A stretch of DNA of 64,000 nt from Sphingomonas sp. IC-11 (GCF_021043365.1 NZ_JAJNDU010000001.1:372001-436000); one strand, 5' to 3'; shown: positions 54,307 through 63,041, numbered from the stretch's first letter. A program made the numbers and translations. Notes: generated by a model not told the origin, from the sequence alone.

Positions 54307-54714
54307 GGGAATAACATGCCCCCTTTGCTGTTCCCCCCGAAAAGCGACTTCGGAACGGCGGCGTTTCGGCCCTTGCCCCCCAGCGGCCGTCGCTTCTTGT
54401 GGAATGTTGCATTACGGTGCGCCGTCCAGCGGTCAAGCGCGAAACGTGCAATTCATAGCCGAAGGAACGTCAACACGGTCCGTTTCTGAACATCAGCGGA
54501 ACGGAACTTGTACCTGTTCGTATTGATACGACAAGAAGGGCGTAAACCCAGATAGTTGGAGAGGATCCGCTCACGAGCCCTGTGATGCGCCATAAGAGCC
54601 CACCAACAACTGGCGAGCATTGCTACTCTTGGATTGGCGCGAAAATATCGGCGTGCATTCACCGTCGAGGCAAAATCGCTCCTAGATATGATTGACGAAC
54701 GCGGGGCGGTGTTG
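54307..54714. other. 408-base gap with lower GC
   Basis: Lies between the initiating transferase gene and a small membrane gene. It is visibly richer in A and T than its surroundings. It contains a GAAC-N7-GAAC box (54488-54502) and a CGTAT-N2-ATACG inverted repeat (54519-54530). A TTG-initiated frame from 54634 runs into the small gene, but its first 27 codons have no ribosome-binding site. Confidence 0.5.
54488..54502. promoter_or_regulatory. Candidate LexA (SOS) box
   Basis: GAAC, seven bases (ATCAGCG), GAAC, the complement-strand form of GTTC-N7-GTTC. It is 213-227 bases upstream of the small tail-anchored gene and 182 bases upstream of the sugar transferase start on the other side, so its target is open. 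Confidence 0.45.
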
Positions 54715-54888
54715 ATGAGCAAGGGTAGAAAGCAGGTGCGTTTTGCGATGTCCTACATCGATGAGGAGCGCCGCTTCACGCGCCCGCGATTTACCGCTGA
54801 GCGCGCCGTGGAAACCTCGCATCTCGGCATCTGGCTCGGACTGGCCACGTTGCTTTGGCTTCTTATCGCTATTCCCGCGCTTATCTGA
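54715..54888 (+). CDS. 57-residue tail-anchored membrane protein
   Basis: Basic, soluble N-terminal part (MSKGRKQVRFAMSYIDEERR and RFTRPRFTAERAVETSH) followed by one C-terminal membrane helix (LGIWLGLATLLWLLIAIPALI) ending at the stop. The N-terminus should stay in the cytoplasm. ATG 54715 is chosen for the G-rich sequence before it; ATG 54688 and TTG 54634 are in frame. No family is recognised. It overlaps the convergent methyltransferase gene by eight bases. A LexA-type box lies upstream, so it may be a damage-induced membrane effector; that is inference. Confidence 0.55.
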   Translation: MSKGRKQVRFAMSYIDEERRFTRPRFTAERAVETSHLGIWLGLATLLWLLIAIPALI

Positions 54889-55921
54889 GGTCTGACCGTC
54901 CTCGTTCCTGAAGCAAGGCGCGCCGTGCCTTGGGATCCCGGCCAAGCGTACGCATCGCCTTTTTCAGGCGGGGCTGCTCTCCATAGTAGGAAAGCAGATC
55001 ATCGATCTCGATCGGGCGATCACGCTTTCGGCCGAAGATGAACATGCCCACTGATGCATCGAGCGCGCGCCGATCCCCGCAGAGATAATCGAGCAGACGG
55101 ATCCACACGAACGGGAACGCGGCAATCTGACCAAGCTTGGTGCTGCGAAGCAGGGATTGGAACAGGTACCGGATCGCCAACACCGTCATCGTGCCAGGCC
55201 CGGTCGACTGTCCGGCAGCAAGCACGTCGAAGTCGCGGAACAACCAGCGTAGCCCGCTCGGCGACCAGCGATTGAAGTCATAGGCTTGTTCGCACACCGG
55301 CCACATGAAGGCGGTATCGGTGAACATCAGGCCGCCCGGTTTCAGGATCCGGCTCGCCTCGGCCACCACCTTCCGGGGATCGACCACCAGCTCCAGCACG
55401 CCCTGGATCCACACACCATCCGCAACCCCGTCGCGCAGCGGAATGGCATGGGCATCTGCCACGAAGGTGATGTTCGGCGAGGCGTAGATATCGAAGGCGA
55501 TGATGTCGGCGTCAGTCGTTGCGTACAGCGGTTCCGATCCATGGCCGATCTCACCGGCGCCCATCACGACGATCACGGGCTTGCGTTGGCCGGCGCGCTG
55601 GCTGACGCCTTCTACCATCAGCCTGGCCAGGGTCGCCGCATAGCGGTTTGAGCCATCGACCACGCGGCTGAGCACGGCCCGCCAGCGTCCACGGCCGACG
55701 ACGCTGGTGGCGCCGCTGGCGAGCGTCGTTTCCCGATTAAGCACGCTGTCGTCGAAATCGATCAGCACGTCCTTGCCGCCGAGCCGCGGGAAAGGCGCCT
55801 GATGATGGCCGCAGCCGGGCCTTTCGCACTGCAGCTGCTCGCTACCGCTCATGCGCAGATTGCCGCCGCAAATGGGGCAGGCAAGGAGATCCGCAATTGC
55901 GGACGTGTCGTCGACGAGCAT
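54881..55921 (-). CDS. SAM-dependent methyltransferase with Trm112-like zinc domain
   Basis: A 346-residue protein. The N-terminus has a zinc-binding Trm112p-like ribbon (C15 and C18 in CPICGG, C32 and C37). The class I methyltransferase core follows: VIVVMGAGEIGHGSEPLY (motif I), DIIAFDIYASPNI, ADAHAIPLRDGVADGVWIQG and ILKPGGLMFTDT, close to the Methyltransf_11 pattern. The C-terminal 100 residues are helical. Its place next to a sulfotransferase-like gene in the EPS cluster suggests modification of the polysaccharide or its precursor; the substrate is unknown. Confidence 0.85.
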   Translation of the reverse strand: MLVDDTSAIADLLACPICGGNLRMSGSEQLQCERPGCGHHQAPFPRLGGKDVLIDFDDSVLNRETTLASGATSVVGRGRWRAVLSRVVDGSNRYAATLARLMVEGVSQRAGQRKPVIVVMGAGEIGHGSEPLYATTDADIIAFDIYASPNITFVADAHAIPLRDGVADGVWIQGVLELVVDPRKVVAEASRILKPGGLMFTDTAFMWPVCEQAYDFNRWSPSGLRWLFRDFDVLAAGQSTGPGTMTVLAIRYLFQSLLRSTKLGQIAAFPFVWIRLLDYLCGDRRALDASVGMFIFGRKRDRPIEIDDLLSYYGEQPRLKKAMRTLGRDPKARRALLQERGRSDLR

Positions 55922-55941
55922 GGATCAGCTCCGTTCAGGAA

Positions 55942-56982
55942 TCAGCGAGAAAGCGTTGCTGGCGAGAGCTGCAGCAGCCCGGTTTCGACCGCCTCGATCA
56001 CCACGCGACCGGCAATGTCACGGATCTGGTCGCGTTCGGCGGGCTCAAGCTCTTCGATTGTATCGCAGGACACATATTCGATCTTCTTGGGCGGAAACAG
56101 CTCGTGCCAGCGCACGCCGAAATGGCGTTTGGCAAAGGAGTCGTTGCTGTCGCGATAGGTGGCTCGCAGTTGGTTGGCCAACTCCGCGTCGAAGCCGTTG
56201 AAACGGGTCGTCGGAAGGTGATCGGTGTGTTTCGCGATGATCGTCGCCAGCTTTACGCGAGAACTCTGCGGCAGTGCCGGGCCCTGATCAACCGCCGCGC
56301 GGACCTGCTCTGCAACCAAAAGGGCGAGGGCGCCGACAGTGGGATTTGTTTCGGTGCGTTCGCGATCGCCAACGTCAGCCGTGCCGGCGAGGCAGGGCAG
56401 GCCGGCCATCGCAGCGACGATCCCGGAGTCGCGCACACGCTTGTCAAAGGCGAGGGTTTCGAATGCGAAGCCGGCATCTCGGTATTTCTGTTCGAGGAAA
56501 TCCCAATTGCCGCTGCGCGGGCCCTGCTTTCCCACCCGCGTGAAATCCCGAAATCGTGGCAAGTGGCTCAGCATCTGGCGAGCCTGCGCGTAGCAGGAGT
56601 TCCGCCATTCGATTTGGTCACGGACGACCAGTACCACGGTTGCGTTGTCGCTGTACTGCGCGAGCGAGCGGTATAGCCCGTCCACCTTGCGAATGAAGCC
56701 CAGCGTGGACATCAGCTCAGCGGAAAGGATCACGGCAGCATCCGGCCGCGTTTTCAACTCAATGTCGAACGCGCGAAGGAGGTGGGCCGATCGTTTTTCG
56801 TCGTCGATGGCGCCGGCAAGCGCGCTGACCATAGCCGCGTGATTGCCCAATTTCGTGGCGCCGGTCGCAGGGTAAAGGAAGCCGGCCTCCAGTAGAGCGG
56901 CACGATTGCGGACCGCCCATTCCTGAAATGCAGACGTGCCTGTCTTGTGCGCGCCCGCGTGAACGATGAACCGCCGCGCCAT
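55942..56982 (-). CDS. Sulfotransferase-like protein
   Basis: A 346-residue cytoplasmic protein opening with FIVHAGAHKTGTSAFQ; GAHKTGTS at residues 10-17 matches the 5'-phosphosulfate-binding loop (PKTGTT type) of PAPS-dependent sulfotransferases and related P-loop proteins. A later stretch, VVLVVRDQIEWRNSCYAQ, fits the 3'-phosphate-binding region (R and S). It could add sulfate to an EPS sugar. Similar P-loop proteins in polysaccharide clusters are poorly characterised, so the reaction is inferred. It is 20 bases upstream of the methyltransferase on the same strand and divergent from the flippase gene. Confidence 0.7.
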   Translation of the reverse strand: MARRFIVHAGAHKTGTSAFQEWAVRNRAALLEAGFLYPATGATKLGNHAAMVSALAGAIDDEKRSAHLLRAFDIELKTRPDAAVILSAELMSTLGFIRKVDGLYRSLAQYSDNATVVLVVRDQIEWRNSCYAQARQMLSHLPRFRDFTRVGKQGPRSGNWDFLEQKYRDAGFAFETLAFDKRVRDSGIVAAMAGLPCLAGTADVGDRERTETNPTVGALALLVAEQVRAAVDQGPALPQSSRVKLATIIAKHTDHLPTTRFNGFDAELANQLRATYRDSNDSFAKRHFGVRWHELFPPKKIEYVSCDTIEELEPAERDQIRDIAGRVVIEAVETGLLQLSPATLSR

Positions 56983-57155
56983 TTCCTCTGTTCCTTGACC
57001 CGCGTGAAAGCGGCGCCCCCCGCCGCGCTGCGGATTTGCGTCAAATCAATAGTATCTGCAACAGGAGGGTAGGTAACGCTTTGTTGCCAGACCCCTTGAT
57101 GGAACGGCTCGCTTTCGCCACGAGCCGGGCTCGCCGGTTCGGGCAAGGAGCATTG

Positions 57156-58436
57156 GTGGCTAGCCACTCGTCAACGAATTCCGGCAGCTGGTATCTTTTG
57201 CGGGTACGACGCTATCTGCTCGCCGCGCTGGGTCCGGTCGTGCTCGCCGGGACACACTTCCTACTGTCTTTCGCGATGCTTCGCCTGGAGACACCCGCCG
57301 CATTCGGCACGTTCACCTTTCTGTTCGTTGCGGCGCAATTCACTGTCGCGCTGTCCATGGCTCTGTTCGGCGCGCCGCTTCAAACGATCTCCGCCGGCAC
57401 CGTGCAGGACCGGGCAGGCTCTGTAGCTTCGATCCTGAGCGCGACTGTGCTCGCCGCCGTCATTCTCGCCGTCGCCTTTGGTCTGCTGGCCGGTGCCATG
57501 GAGCTGCCGACGCCGGCTGCGCTTTGCTACGGCCTTTATACGGCGATGATGATCCTGCGCTGGGTGGGCCGGGCATGGGCCTATGCGAACGATCAAGCGG
57601 GCAGGGCGGCTGTGTCCGACGTAAGCTACGGTGCGATCACATTGCTGGCATTTGGAGCGGCTGCCTATCTGATCCGCTTCACTCCTGAAACGGCATGCTA
57701 TGGTGCGCTGGCGCTCGGCGCGGCGTCCAGCCTGCTGGCATTTGGTGCGCCGTATCTGTCCCAGCTGCTCGCCCGACCCGGTCGCCAGTCCTGGCGCTTT
57801 TATCGCGGGGTATGGCAGAGCCGGTCGCGATGGGCGCTGCTGGGTGTGCTGGCATCCGAAGCGGCAGCCAACACGCACGTCTATCTGGTGACGCTCACGT
57901 CGGGCGCGGCGGCGATGGCTCCCCTGGCGGCGGCGGCGCTGCTGCTGCGGCCATTGAACGTCGTGCAGAATGCGCTGGGCGAGTACGAGCGGCCGCAGAT
58001 GGCACGGCTGATCGCTGCCGGGAAAACGAGTGAGCTGCGGCGAACGGTGCGCCTGTTCTTCTGGGTGCTGATGCTCGGTTGGTTAGCGGCGGTTGCGCTG
58101 GCGATCGGCGTCCTGTGCTTGGCACCGCATCTTGTTTTCCCGCCGGATTACGATCTTGACCTGGTCCGCCTTGCCACGCTGTCGTGGATATCAGTCACTT
58201 TGCTGATCATGATGCAGGTGCCGGCCAATATCATGGTTCAGGCCTCCGGTGGCTTCCGCCAACTTGCCCGAACGGTGATATGGTCCTCGCTGGTGAATGT
58301 GGCGGCGGTGGTAATCGCCTTGGTGTTCTTCGCGCCAGTCTGGACGATCGTGGCGATGGCACTTGGTTGGCTCGTCGATCTTGTGCTGGTTCAGCGCGCA
58401 GCGCGGCGCCAATGGGCAGCGATGCCGTCGGAGTGA
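57156..58436 (+). CDS. Polysaccharide flippase (Wzx/MOP superfamily-like)
   Basis: A 426-residue inner-membrane protein with 12 or so hydrophobic helices, from YLLAALGPVVLAGTHFLLSFA to the C-terminal IVAMALGWLVDLVLV. The pattern of paired helices, the N-terminal FGTFTFLFVAAQFTVALSM and the absence of enzymatic motifs fit a Wzx-type lipid-linked repeat-unit flippase, which the cluster otherwise lacks. GTG 57156 is chosen because AAGGAG sits five bases before it; the open frame continues to 57036, but without a ribosome-binding site. Sequence similarity of flippases is low, so the assignment leans on topology and context. Confidence 0.8.
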   Translation: MASHSSTNSGSWYLLRVRRYLLAALGPVVLAGTHFLLSFAMLRLETPAAFGTFTFLFVAAQFTVALSMALFGAPLQTISAGTVQDRAGSVASILSATVLAAVILAVAFGLLAGAMELPTPAALCYGLYTAMMILRWVGRAWAYANDQAGRAAVSDVSYGAITLLAFGAAAYLIRFTPETACYGALALGAASSLLAFGAPYLSQLLARPGRQSWRFYRGVWQSRSRWALLGVLASEAAANTHVYLVTLTSGAAAMAPLAAAALLLRPLNVVQNALGEYERPQMARLIAAGKTSELRRTVRLFFWVLMLGWLAAVALAIGVLCLAPHLVFPPDYDLDLVRLATLSWISVTLLIMMQVPANIMVQASGGFRQLARTVIWSSLVNVAAVVIALVFFAPVWTIVAMALGWLVDLVLVQRAARRQWAAMPSE

Positions 58437-58505
58437 CCTTCACTTCCTTGACAGCGCCCGCCGACACCGCTGTACGAGGGCCTTCCGCCAAGGAGGCCGG
58501 CCCCT

Positions 58506-59504
58506 TTGACGCTACAGCCGACCGCGATGCCCAATTTCAGCCCACGCAGCGCATGTCCCGTGTGCGAAGGCCAAGACATCGTCCGGATCTACACCGCGCG
58601 CTATGACGAGGATCCGGTTCGCGCGCTGGTGCAATCGAACTTCGGCCGACAGGGGGTGATCGACTGGTCGCTGCTCGCTGGCGTCCCCTTCGAAGTGGAC
58701 AAATGCCGCACCTGCGACCTGCTGTTCCAGGTTCAGACGCCGAACGAGGCGATGCTCGAGATCATCTACACCAAAATGATCTCGCCGGAATTTCTGGATG
58801 AGTATGAGCGCGGGTTGCTGACGCTGGGCGAGTTCCACCGGATCGCGGGCGAGTTCACCGTGCTGTTCGAGATGATCGGCAAGCATCCGGCCGATATCAC
58901 CATGCTGGATTTTGGGGTGGGGCAGGGCCGCTGGGCGCGCGTAGCTCGTGCGATGGGCGCCACCGTCTATGTCACCGAGATCGGCGAGGACAAGAAGCGG
59001 CTGGCGCGTACGCTGGGGCTGGAGGTGATCGAGGACGACGACGTCGACGCCATGACCTTCGACCTGGTTCACACCGAACAGGTGCTTGAGCATCTGGTAC
59101 ATCCCGGTCGGGATTTCGCGCGCCTCGCCCGAGCTGTGGCGCCCGGCGGTCTCTTCAAGGCGGCAATCCCATACCGCGGCAAGCTGGAGCAATTGCTGAC
59201 GGCCAAGGGGCTGCCCACCGAAGCGATGTTCGCAAGTGGCGGAGCCAAGGCGATCCCGGGCGAGACGGAAGCCTTCGCGTCCATCCAGCCGCTTGAGCAT
59301 CTCAACGCCTTTTCCGAGGCGACGATTGATTGGCTCGCGGCGAACAACGGCCTCACGAAGGTGAGCGAGGTCAGGCGACGCAGCATTTCGGTGGAAACCG
59401 GCGGCCCGCGCGCGTTGGCGCGTGGTGCCATGAAAGTGGGCGTCGAGCTGGTAAAGGCGGCGCTGAAGCCGAAGATCGGTTATTACGTGCTCAGGCGATC
59501 GTAA
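58506..59504 (+). CDS. SAM-dependent methyltransferase with zinc ribbon
   Basis: A 332-residue protein. Two Cys pairs (C17-C20 in CPVC and C67-C70 in CRTC) probably bind zinc, as in sugar-methyltransferase-like proteins of polysaccharide clusters. The Methyltransf_23-type core follows: MLDFGVGQGRWARVARAMG, TVYVTEIGEDKKRLA, FDLVHTEQVLEHLVHP and AVAPGGLFKAAIPYRG. TTG 58506 has AAGGAGG nine bases upstream; ATG 58527 is an alternative. It follows the flippase by about 70 bases on the same strand and ends the EPS region. Confidence 0.85.
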   Translation: MTLQPTAMPNFSPRSACPVCEGQDIVRIYTARYDEDPVRALVQSNFGRQGVIDWSLLAGVPFEVDKCRTCDLLFQVQTPNEAMLEIIYTKMISPEFLDEYERGLLTLGEFHRIAGEFTVLFEMIGKHPADITMLDFGVGQGRWARVARAMGATVYVTEIGEDKKRLARTLGLEVIEDDDVDAMTFDLVHTEQVLEHLVHPGRDFARLARAVAPGGLFKAAIPYRGKLEQLLTAKGLPTEAMFASGGAKAIPGETEAFASIQPLEHLNAFSEATIDWLAANNGLTKVSEVRRRSISVETGGPRALARGAMKVGVELVKAALKPKIGYYVLRRS

Positions 59505-59533
59505 AGCGGGCGGGCGGGGCGCTCGATCCTCGC

Positions 59534-60289
59534 CTAGCCATCGGTTGCGATCACCTCCACTGTCGTACCTTCCAGATAGACAGCGCTGAGGACGCCAGTC
59601 GCATAAGCGCCGGTGTCGACGCCGATCCGGTTCGGCAGCACCTCCACTCGGGGGGAAATGGTGTGTCCGTGAACGATGACCCCGCCATGATCGCGGGAAT
59701 CGTCCAGGAATTCCTCGCGGATCCACAGCAGGTCGCGACGTTGCTGTTTGCGCAGCGCGACACCCGGCCGAATACCGGCGTGGCAGAAGAAATAATCGCC
59801 CGACGTGGCAGTCAGCGGCCAACGCCTGATCCACTCGATCCACTCCGGCGAGACCGCGGCGCGCAATTCCTCGATATAAGCGCCAGCATCGGTGCCGTCG
59901 AAGGAAGGCAGGCCGAAGCTCGCCGCGGCCTCGATGCCGCCATTGCGCAGCCAATTAATGAAGCTCATCGGATCACGATCACATGTCCGCAGCAGCATCT
60001 CCTCGTGATTGCCCAGAAGAGTCGTGACGCCGGGCACCTCGTGACGTTTGCGGTCCAGCCATTCGAGCGCGCCGCGTGTATCCGGGCCGCGATCCACGAT
60101 GTCGCCCAGAAACAGGACGTGGGTAGTGGGCACCGCCGGCAACGCTGCCTGATGCGCCATGATCCTAGTCCACAGATCGTTGAGCAAGTCGACGCAGCCG
60201 TGGACGTCCCCAATCGCATAGATGCGCTCGCCCTTTGCGGCCCTGGGTGCGCGATTTGATCGGCCAAGTCTGCGAAGGGCGTCTAGGAT
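59534..60289 (-). CDS. Calcineurin-like metallophosphoesterase (PrpA/ApaH-like), start codon abnormal
   Basis: A PPP-type phosphatase: GDVHG (60197-60211), GDIVDRGPD, LLGNHEEML, FCHAGIRPG and VHGHT are the metal-ligand motifs in order. It is related to bacterial Ser/Thr protein phosphatases and ApaH. The frame is open from 60319, but between the in-frame stop (60320-60322) and GDVHG there is no ATG, GTG, TTG or CTG. The first usual start, TTG 60187, lies after GDVHG and would delete two metal ligands. I give 60289, an ATC opening the LDALRRLGR-like N-terminal helix, as the probable ancestral start. It may be initiated from a rare codon, or the start was lost. Function and expression are therefore uncertain. 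Confidence 0.7.
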   Translation of the reverse strand: MLDALRRLGRSNRAPRAAKGERIYAIGDVHGCVDLLNDLWTRIMAHQAALPAVPTTHVLFLGDIVDRGPDTRGALEWLDRKRHEVPGVTTLLGNHEEMLLRTCDRDPMSFINWLRNGGIEAAASFGLPSFDGTDAGAYIEELRAAVSPEWIEWIRRWPLTATSGDYFFCHAGIRPGVALRKQQRRDLLWIREEFLDDSRDHGGVIVHGHTISPRVEVLPNRIGVDTGAYATGVLSAVYLEGTTVEVIATDG

Positions 60290-60393
60290 GACTGTAACTC
60301 TCGCTGTGCACGTGAAGCGTTACATAAAGCCCGTCCGGCGGCAATTGTCCGTCGACGAGGGCTGCCGCTCTTTTCGCGACGCGCGTCGGCGGC

Positions 60394-60433
60394 ACCGCCG
60401 CGCCGCCTGATCGGGCGAAGCGGCGGCGGCGGT
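60394..60433 (-). terminator. GC-rich hairpin at the trpS 3' end
   Basis: CCGCCGCGCCGCC-type and GGCGGCGGCGG-type arms can pair across a short loop right at the trpS stop codon. No clear T-run follows, so this is a weak terminator call. Confidence 0.3.
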
Positions 60434-61440
60434 TAGGCCAAAAGCCCCATCGCTTGTTGTGCCCTCACCAGCACGGGCGCGGCCAAATCGCGCGCCTTCT
60501 CGGCCCCGCGCGCTAGAATGGCGTCGATCGCCCCGCGATCATTCAACAGGCGGACCATTTCGTCGCGAATGGGCCCGAGCTTCGCGACTGCCAGATCGGC
60601 CAATGCCGGTTTGAACTGCCCAAATCCCTGACCAGCGAATTCCGCCACCACATCCTCCGGCGTGCGATCCGCCAGCGCGGCGAAGATGGTGACGAGGTTG
60701 CGCGCTTCTGGCCGACCCTCCAGCGCCTCCCACGTGTCGGGCAGCGCGTCAGGGTCGGTCTTCGCCTTTCGGAACTTGTCGGCAATCGTCTCATCGCTGT
60801 CGATCAGCTTCACGACCGATTGCGCCGAAGGGTTGGACTTGGACATCTTGGCCGACGCGTCGCGCAGGCTCATGATCCGCGGCGCGGCCTTGCTGATCAG
60901 CGGCTCAGGCAGCGTGAACAGCTCAGTCTCAAAGTCCTGGTTGAACTTGGTCGCGATGTCGCGGGCCAGCTCCAGATGTTGCTTCTGATCCTCGCCGACC
61001 GGCACATGGGTCGCATTGTAGAGCAGCACATCGGCCGCCATCAGCACGGGATAGTCATACAGGCCGACGCTGGCGCCCTCGCGGTTCTTGCCTGCCTTGT
61101 CCTTGAACTGGGTCATGCGGTTCAGCCACCCGACCCGCGCGACATTGTTGAGCAGCCAGGCAAGCTCGCTGTGTGCCGGCACGCGCGTTTGGTTGAACAG
61201 GATCGAGCGTTCCGGGTCGATCCCAGCGGCAACGAGGGTCGCGGTCATTTCGATCGTGTTGGCGGTGAGCTCCGCCGGTGCGATCCACTCGGTCAAGCCA
61301 TGGAGGTCGGCGATGAAGTACATCGTCTCCCCGCCGGCGGCCTGGATCTCGTCCTGCATCGCCACCCACTGCTTCACCGCGCCGAGATAATTGCCGAGAT
61401 GAAGATTGCCGGTGGGCTTTATGCCGGAAACGACGCGCAT
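60433..61440 (-). CDS. trpS: Tryptophanyl-tRNA synthetase
   Basis: Charges tRNA-Trp. The 335-residue class I enzyme begins MRVVSGIKPTGNLHLGNYLG, with HLGN (residues 14-17) as the HIGH equivalent, followed by MYFIADLHGL, the Trp-binding VLMAADVLLYNATHVPVGEDQ block and KMSKSNPSAQSV as the KMSKS loop. ATG 61440 directly opens the conserved N-terminus and AGGA lies eight bases upstream; the frame is open slightly further. It follows murJ after ten bases on the same strand and is probably co-transcribed. Confidence 0.97.
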   Translation of the reverse strand: MRVVSGIKPTGNLHLGNYLGAVKQWVAMQDEIQAAGGETMYFIADLHGLTEWIAPAELTANTIEMTATLVAAGIDPERSILFNQTRVPAHSELAWLLNNVARVGWLNRMTQFKDKAGKNREGASVGLYDYPVLMAADVLLYNATHVPVGEDQKQHLELARDIATKFNQDFETELFTLPEPLISKAAPRIMSLRDASAKMSKSNPSAQSVVKLIDSDETIADKFRKAKTDPDALPDTWEALEGRPEARNLVTIFAALADRTPEDVVAEFAGQGFGQFKPALADLAVAKLGPIRDEMVRLLNDRGAIDAILARGAEKARDLAAPVLVRAQQAMGLLA

Positions 61441-61450
61441 TGGGGGGATC

Positions 61451-63010
61451 CTATCGACGAACAAGCCTTCTCACATCGGCAAGCCGGAAGGCGCCGAACA
61501 GGAAGGTCGCGGCGAAATAGACCAGCGCACCCGCGCTGACCAGCACCAGCATCGCCCCCCAACGGTGCAGGCTGGGTCCGGTGGTGTAGGGGCGGAACAG
61601 GTCATTCGCGAACCACATCACTGCGCCCATCACCAGCGCAGCAAGCGCGAGCCGCCACGTGCGCCGCTTTAGCTGTGCGTCAGCAACGAAGTGACCCCGC
61701 ATCACCAACGCGCGCCACAGCAATGCAACGTTGACGGTCGAGGCAAGCGCCGTCGCCAACGGCGGACCCATGTGACCCAGCGGGTAAATGAAGGCCAGGT
61801 TCAGGACCAGGTTCACGACCATGGAGATCGTCGCATAGCGCACGGGGGTCTTTGTATCCTGCCGCGCGTAGAAGCCGGGGGTGAGCACCTTCACCAGGAT
61901 GTAGGAAGGAAGGCCAATTGAAAACGCGGCGAGCGATTGGGCCGTGGCCGTCGTGTCGGCAGGGGTGAAGGCGCCGTGCTGAAACAATGCTGCGACGATT
62001 GGCGCGCCGCAGACGATCAGCGCTGCCGTTGCCGGCAGGGTGAGGAACAGCGCTAGCTCCATGCCCCGGTTCTGAGTCTCCATCGCGGCAGCATCCTCGC
62101 CCCGGCCAAGCTGGCGCGAGATCGTGGGCAGCAGCACGGTGCCAAGGCCAATGCCAATCAGGCCGAGCGGCAGCTGGTTCAGGCGGTCCGCAAAATAGAT
62201 ATAGCTTACCGATCCCGCGGACAGCAGGCTGGCGGCAAGCGCCGTTGAGACTACGAGGTTTATCTGCACTGCGCCGGCCCCCGCGGCTGCTGGCCAGATC
62301 AGCGCCAGCAGGCGCTTCACTTCGGGATTGAGCGTGGGCCGCTTCAGCTTCAGCGCCACGCCCGCGCGGCGGCATGCCCAGATCAGCCATAACAGCTGAA
62401 GCGCGCCCGACACGGTAACGGCAATCGCCTGATTCCGCGCGGTGACGAGGTTGTCATCATGGTGGAAGAGCAGCAGCGCGGCAATCAGCGTCAGATTGAG
62501 CAGGATCGGCGCCGCTGCCGCCACCCAGAAACGCTGCAGCGAGTTGAGGATCCCGCCAAGCAACGACACCAGGCTGATCAACATCAGATAGGGGAAGGTA
62601 ATCCTGGATAGTTCGACGGCGAACGCGAACTCCTCGCGGCTGGCAGCGTTGAATCCGCCGGAGAGCAGCCATGTGACTGGCCAGGCTGCAAGTTGCATCA
62701 CCAAAGTGAACACGATCAGCGCGGGCAGCAGGACGGACAAAGTATCGCTGGCAAAGCCGATGCCGTCCGGCAAGCCACGGCCGTCCTTGTCCGCCACCTT
62801 GCGGTTGAACATCGGGATGAACGCGGCGGAAAATGCGCCTTCCGCGAACAGCGCCCGGAACATGTTAGGAAGGCGAAACGCGATCAGGAACGCGTCCGAG
62901 GCAAATCCTGCCCCGACGAACCGCGCGAACAGCGAGTCGCGGACAAGGCCAAGAATGCGGCTGGCGAGCGTCAGACCGCCGACCGATCCGAGCGCGCGGG
63001 TGAGGTTCAT
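61451..63010 (-). CDS. murJ: Lipid II flippase MurJ
   Basis: A 519-residue MOP-family inner-membrane protein that flips lipid II for peptidoglycan synthesis. The N-terminus TLASRILGLVRDSLFARFVG with FASDAFLIAFRLPNMFRALF and AEGAFSAAFIPMF is the MurJ/MviN signature, with 14 hydrophobic helices, and the ADRLNQLPLGLIGIGLGTVLLP stretch in helix 7-8. Length is typical. The stop is ten bases before the trpS start, forming a murJ-trpS unit. An inverted repeat lies just upstream. Confidence 0.96.
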   Translation of the reverse strand: MNLTRALGSVGGLTLASRILGLVRDSLFARFVGAGFASDAFLIAFRLPNMFRALFAEGAFSAAFIPMFNRKVADKDGRGLPDGIGFASDTLSVLLPALIVFTLVMQLAAWPVTWLLSGGFNAASREEFAFAVELSRITFPYLMLISLVSLLGGILNSLQRFWVAAAAPILLNLTLIAALLLFHHDDNLVTARNQAIAVTVSGALQLLWLIWACRRAGVALKLKRPTLNPEVKRLLALIWPAAAGAGAVQINLVVSTALAASLLSAGSVSYIYFADRLNQLPLGLIGIGLGTVLLPTISRQLGRGEDAAAMETQNRGMELALFLTLPATAALIVCGAPIVAALFQHGAFTPADTTATAQSLAAFSIGLPSYILVKVLTPGFYARQDTKTPVRYATISMVVNLVLNLAFIYPLGHMGPPLATALASTVNVALLWRALVMRGHFVADAQLKRRTWRLALAALVMGAVMWFANDLFRPYTTGPSLHRWGAMLVLVSAGALVYFAATFLFGAFRLADVRRLVRR

Positions 63011-63041
63011 CGTGCTAGGCCCCGTTCGCCAACAGCCCCCT

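Noticed and set aside
59965..60267. Separate 100-aa gene on the minus strand at the 5' end of the phosphatase
   Set aside because: It is an out-of-frame reading of the phosphatase N-terminal coding region; GDVHG is in the other frame.
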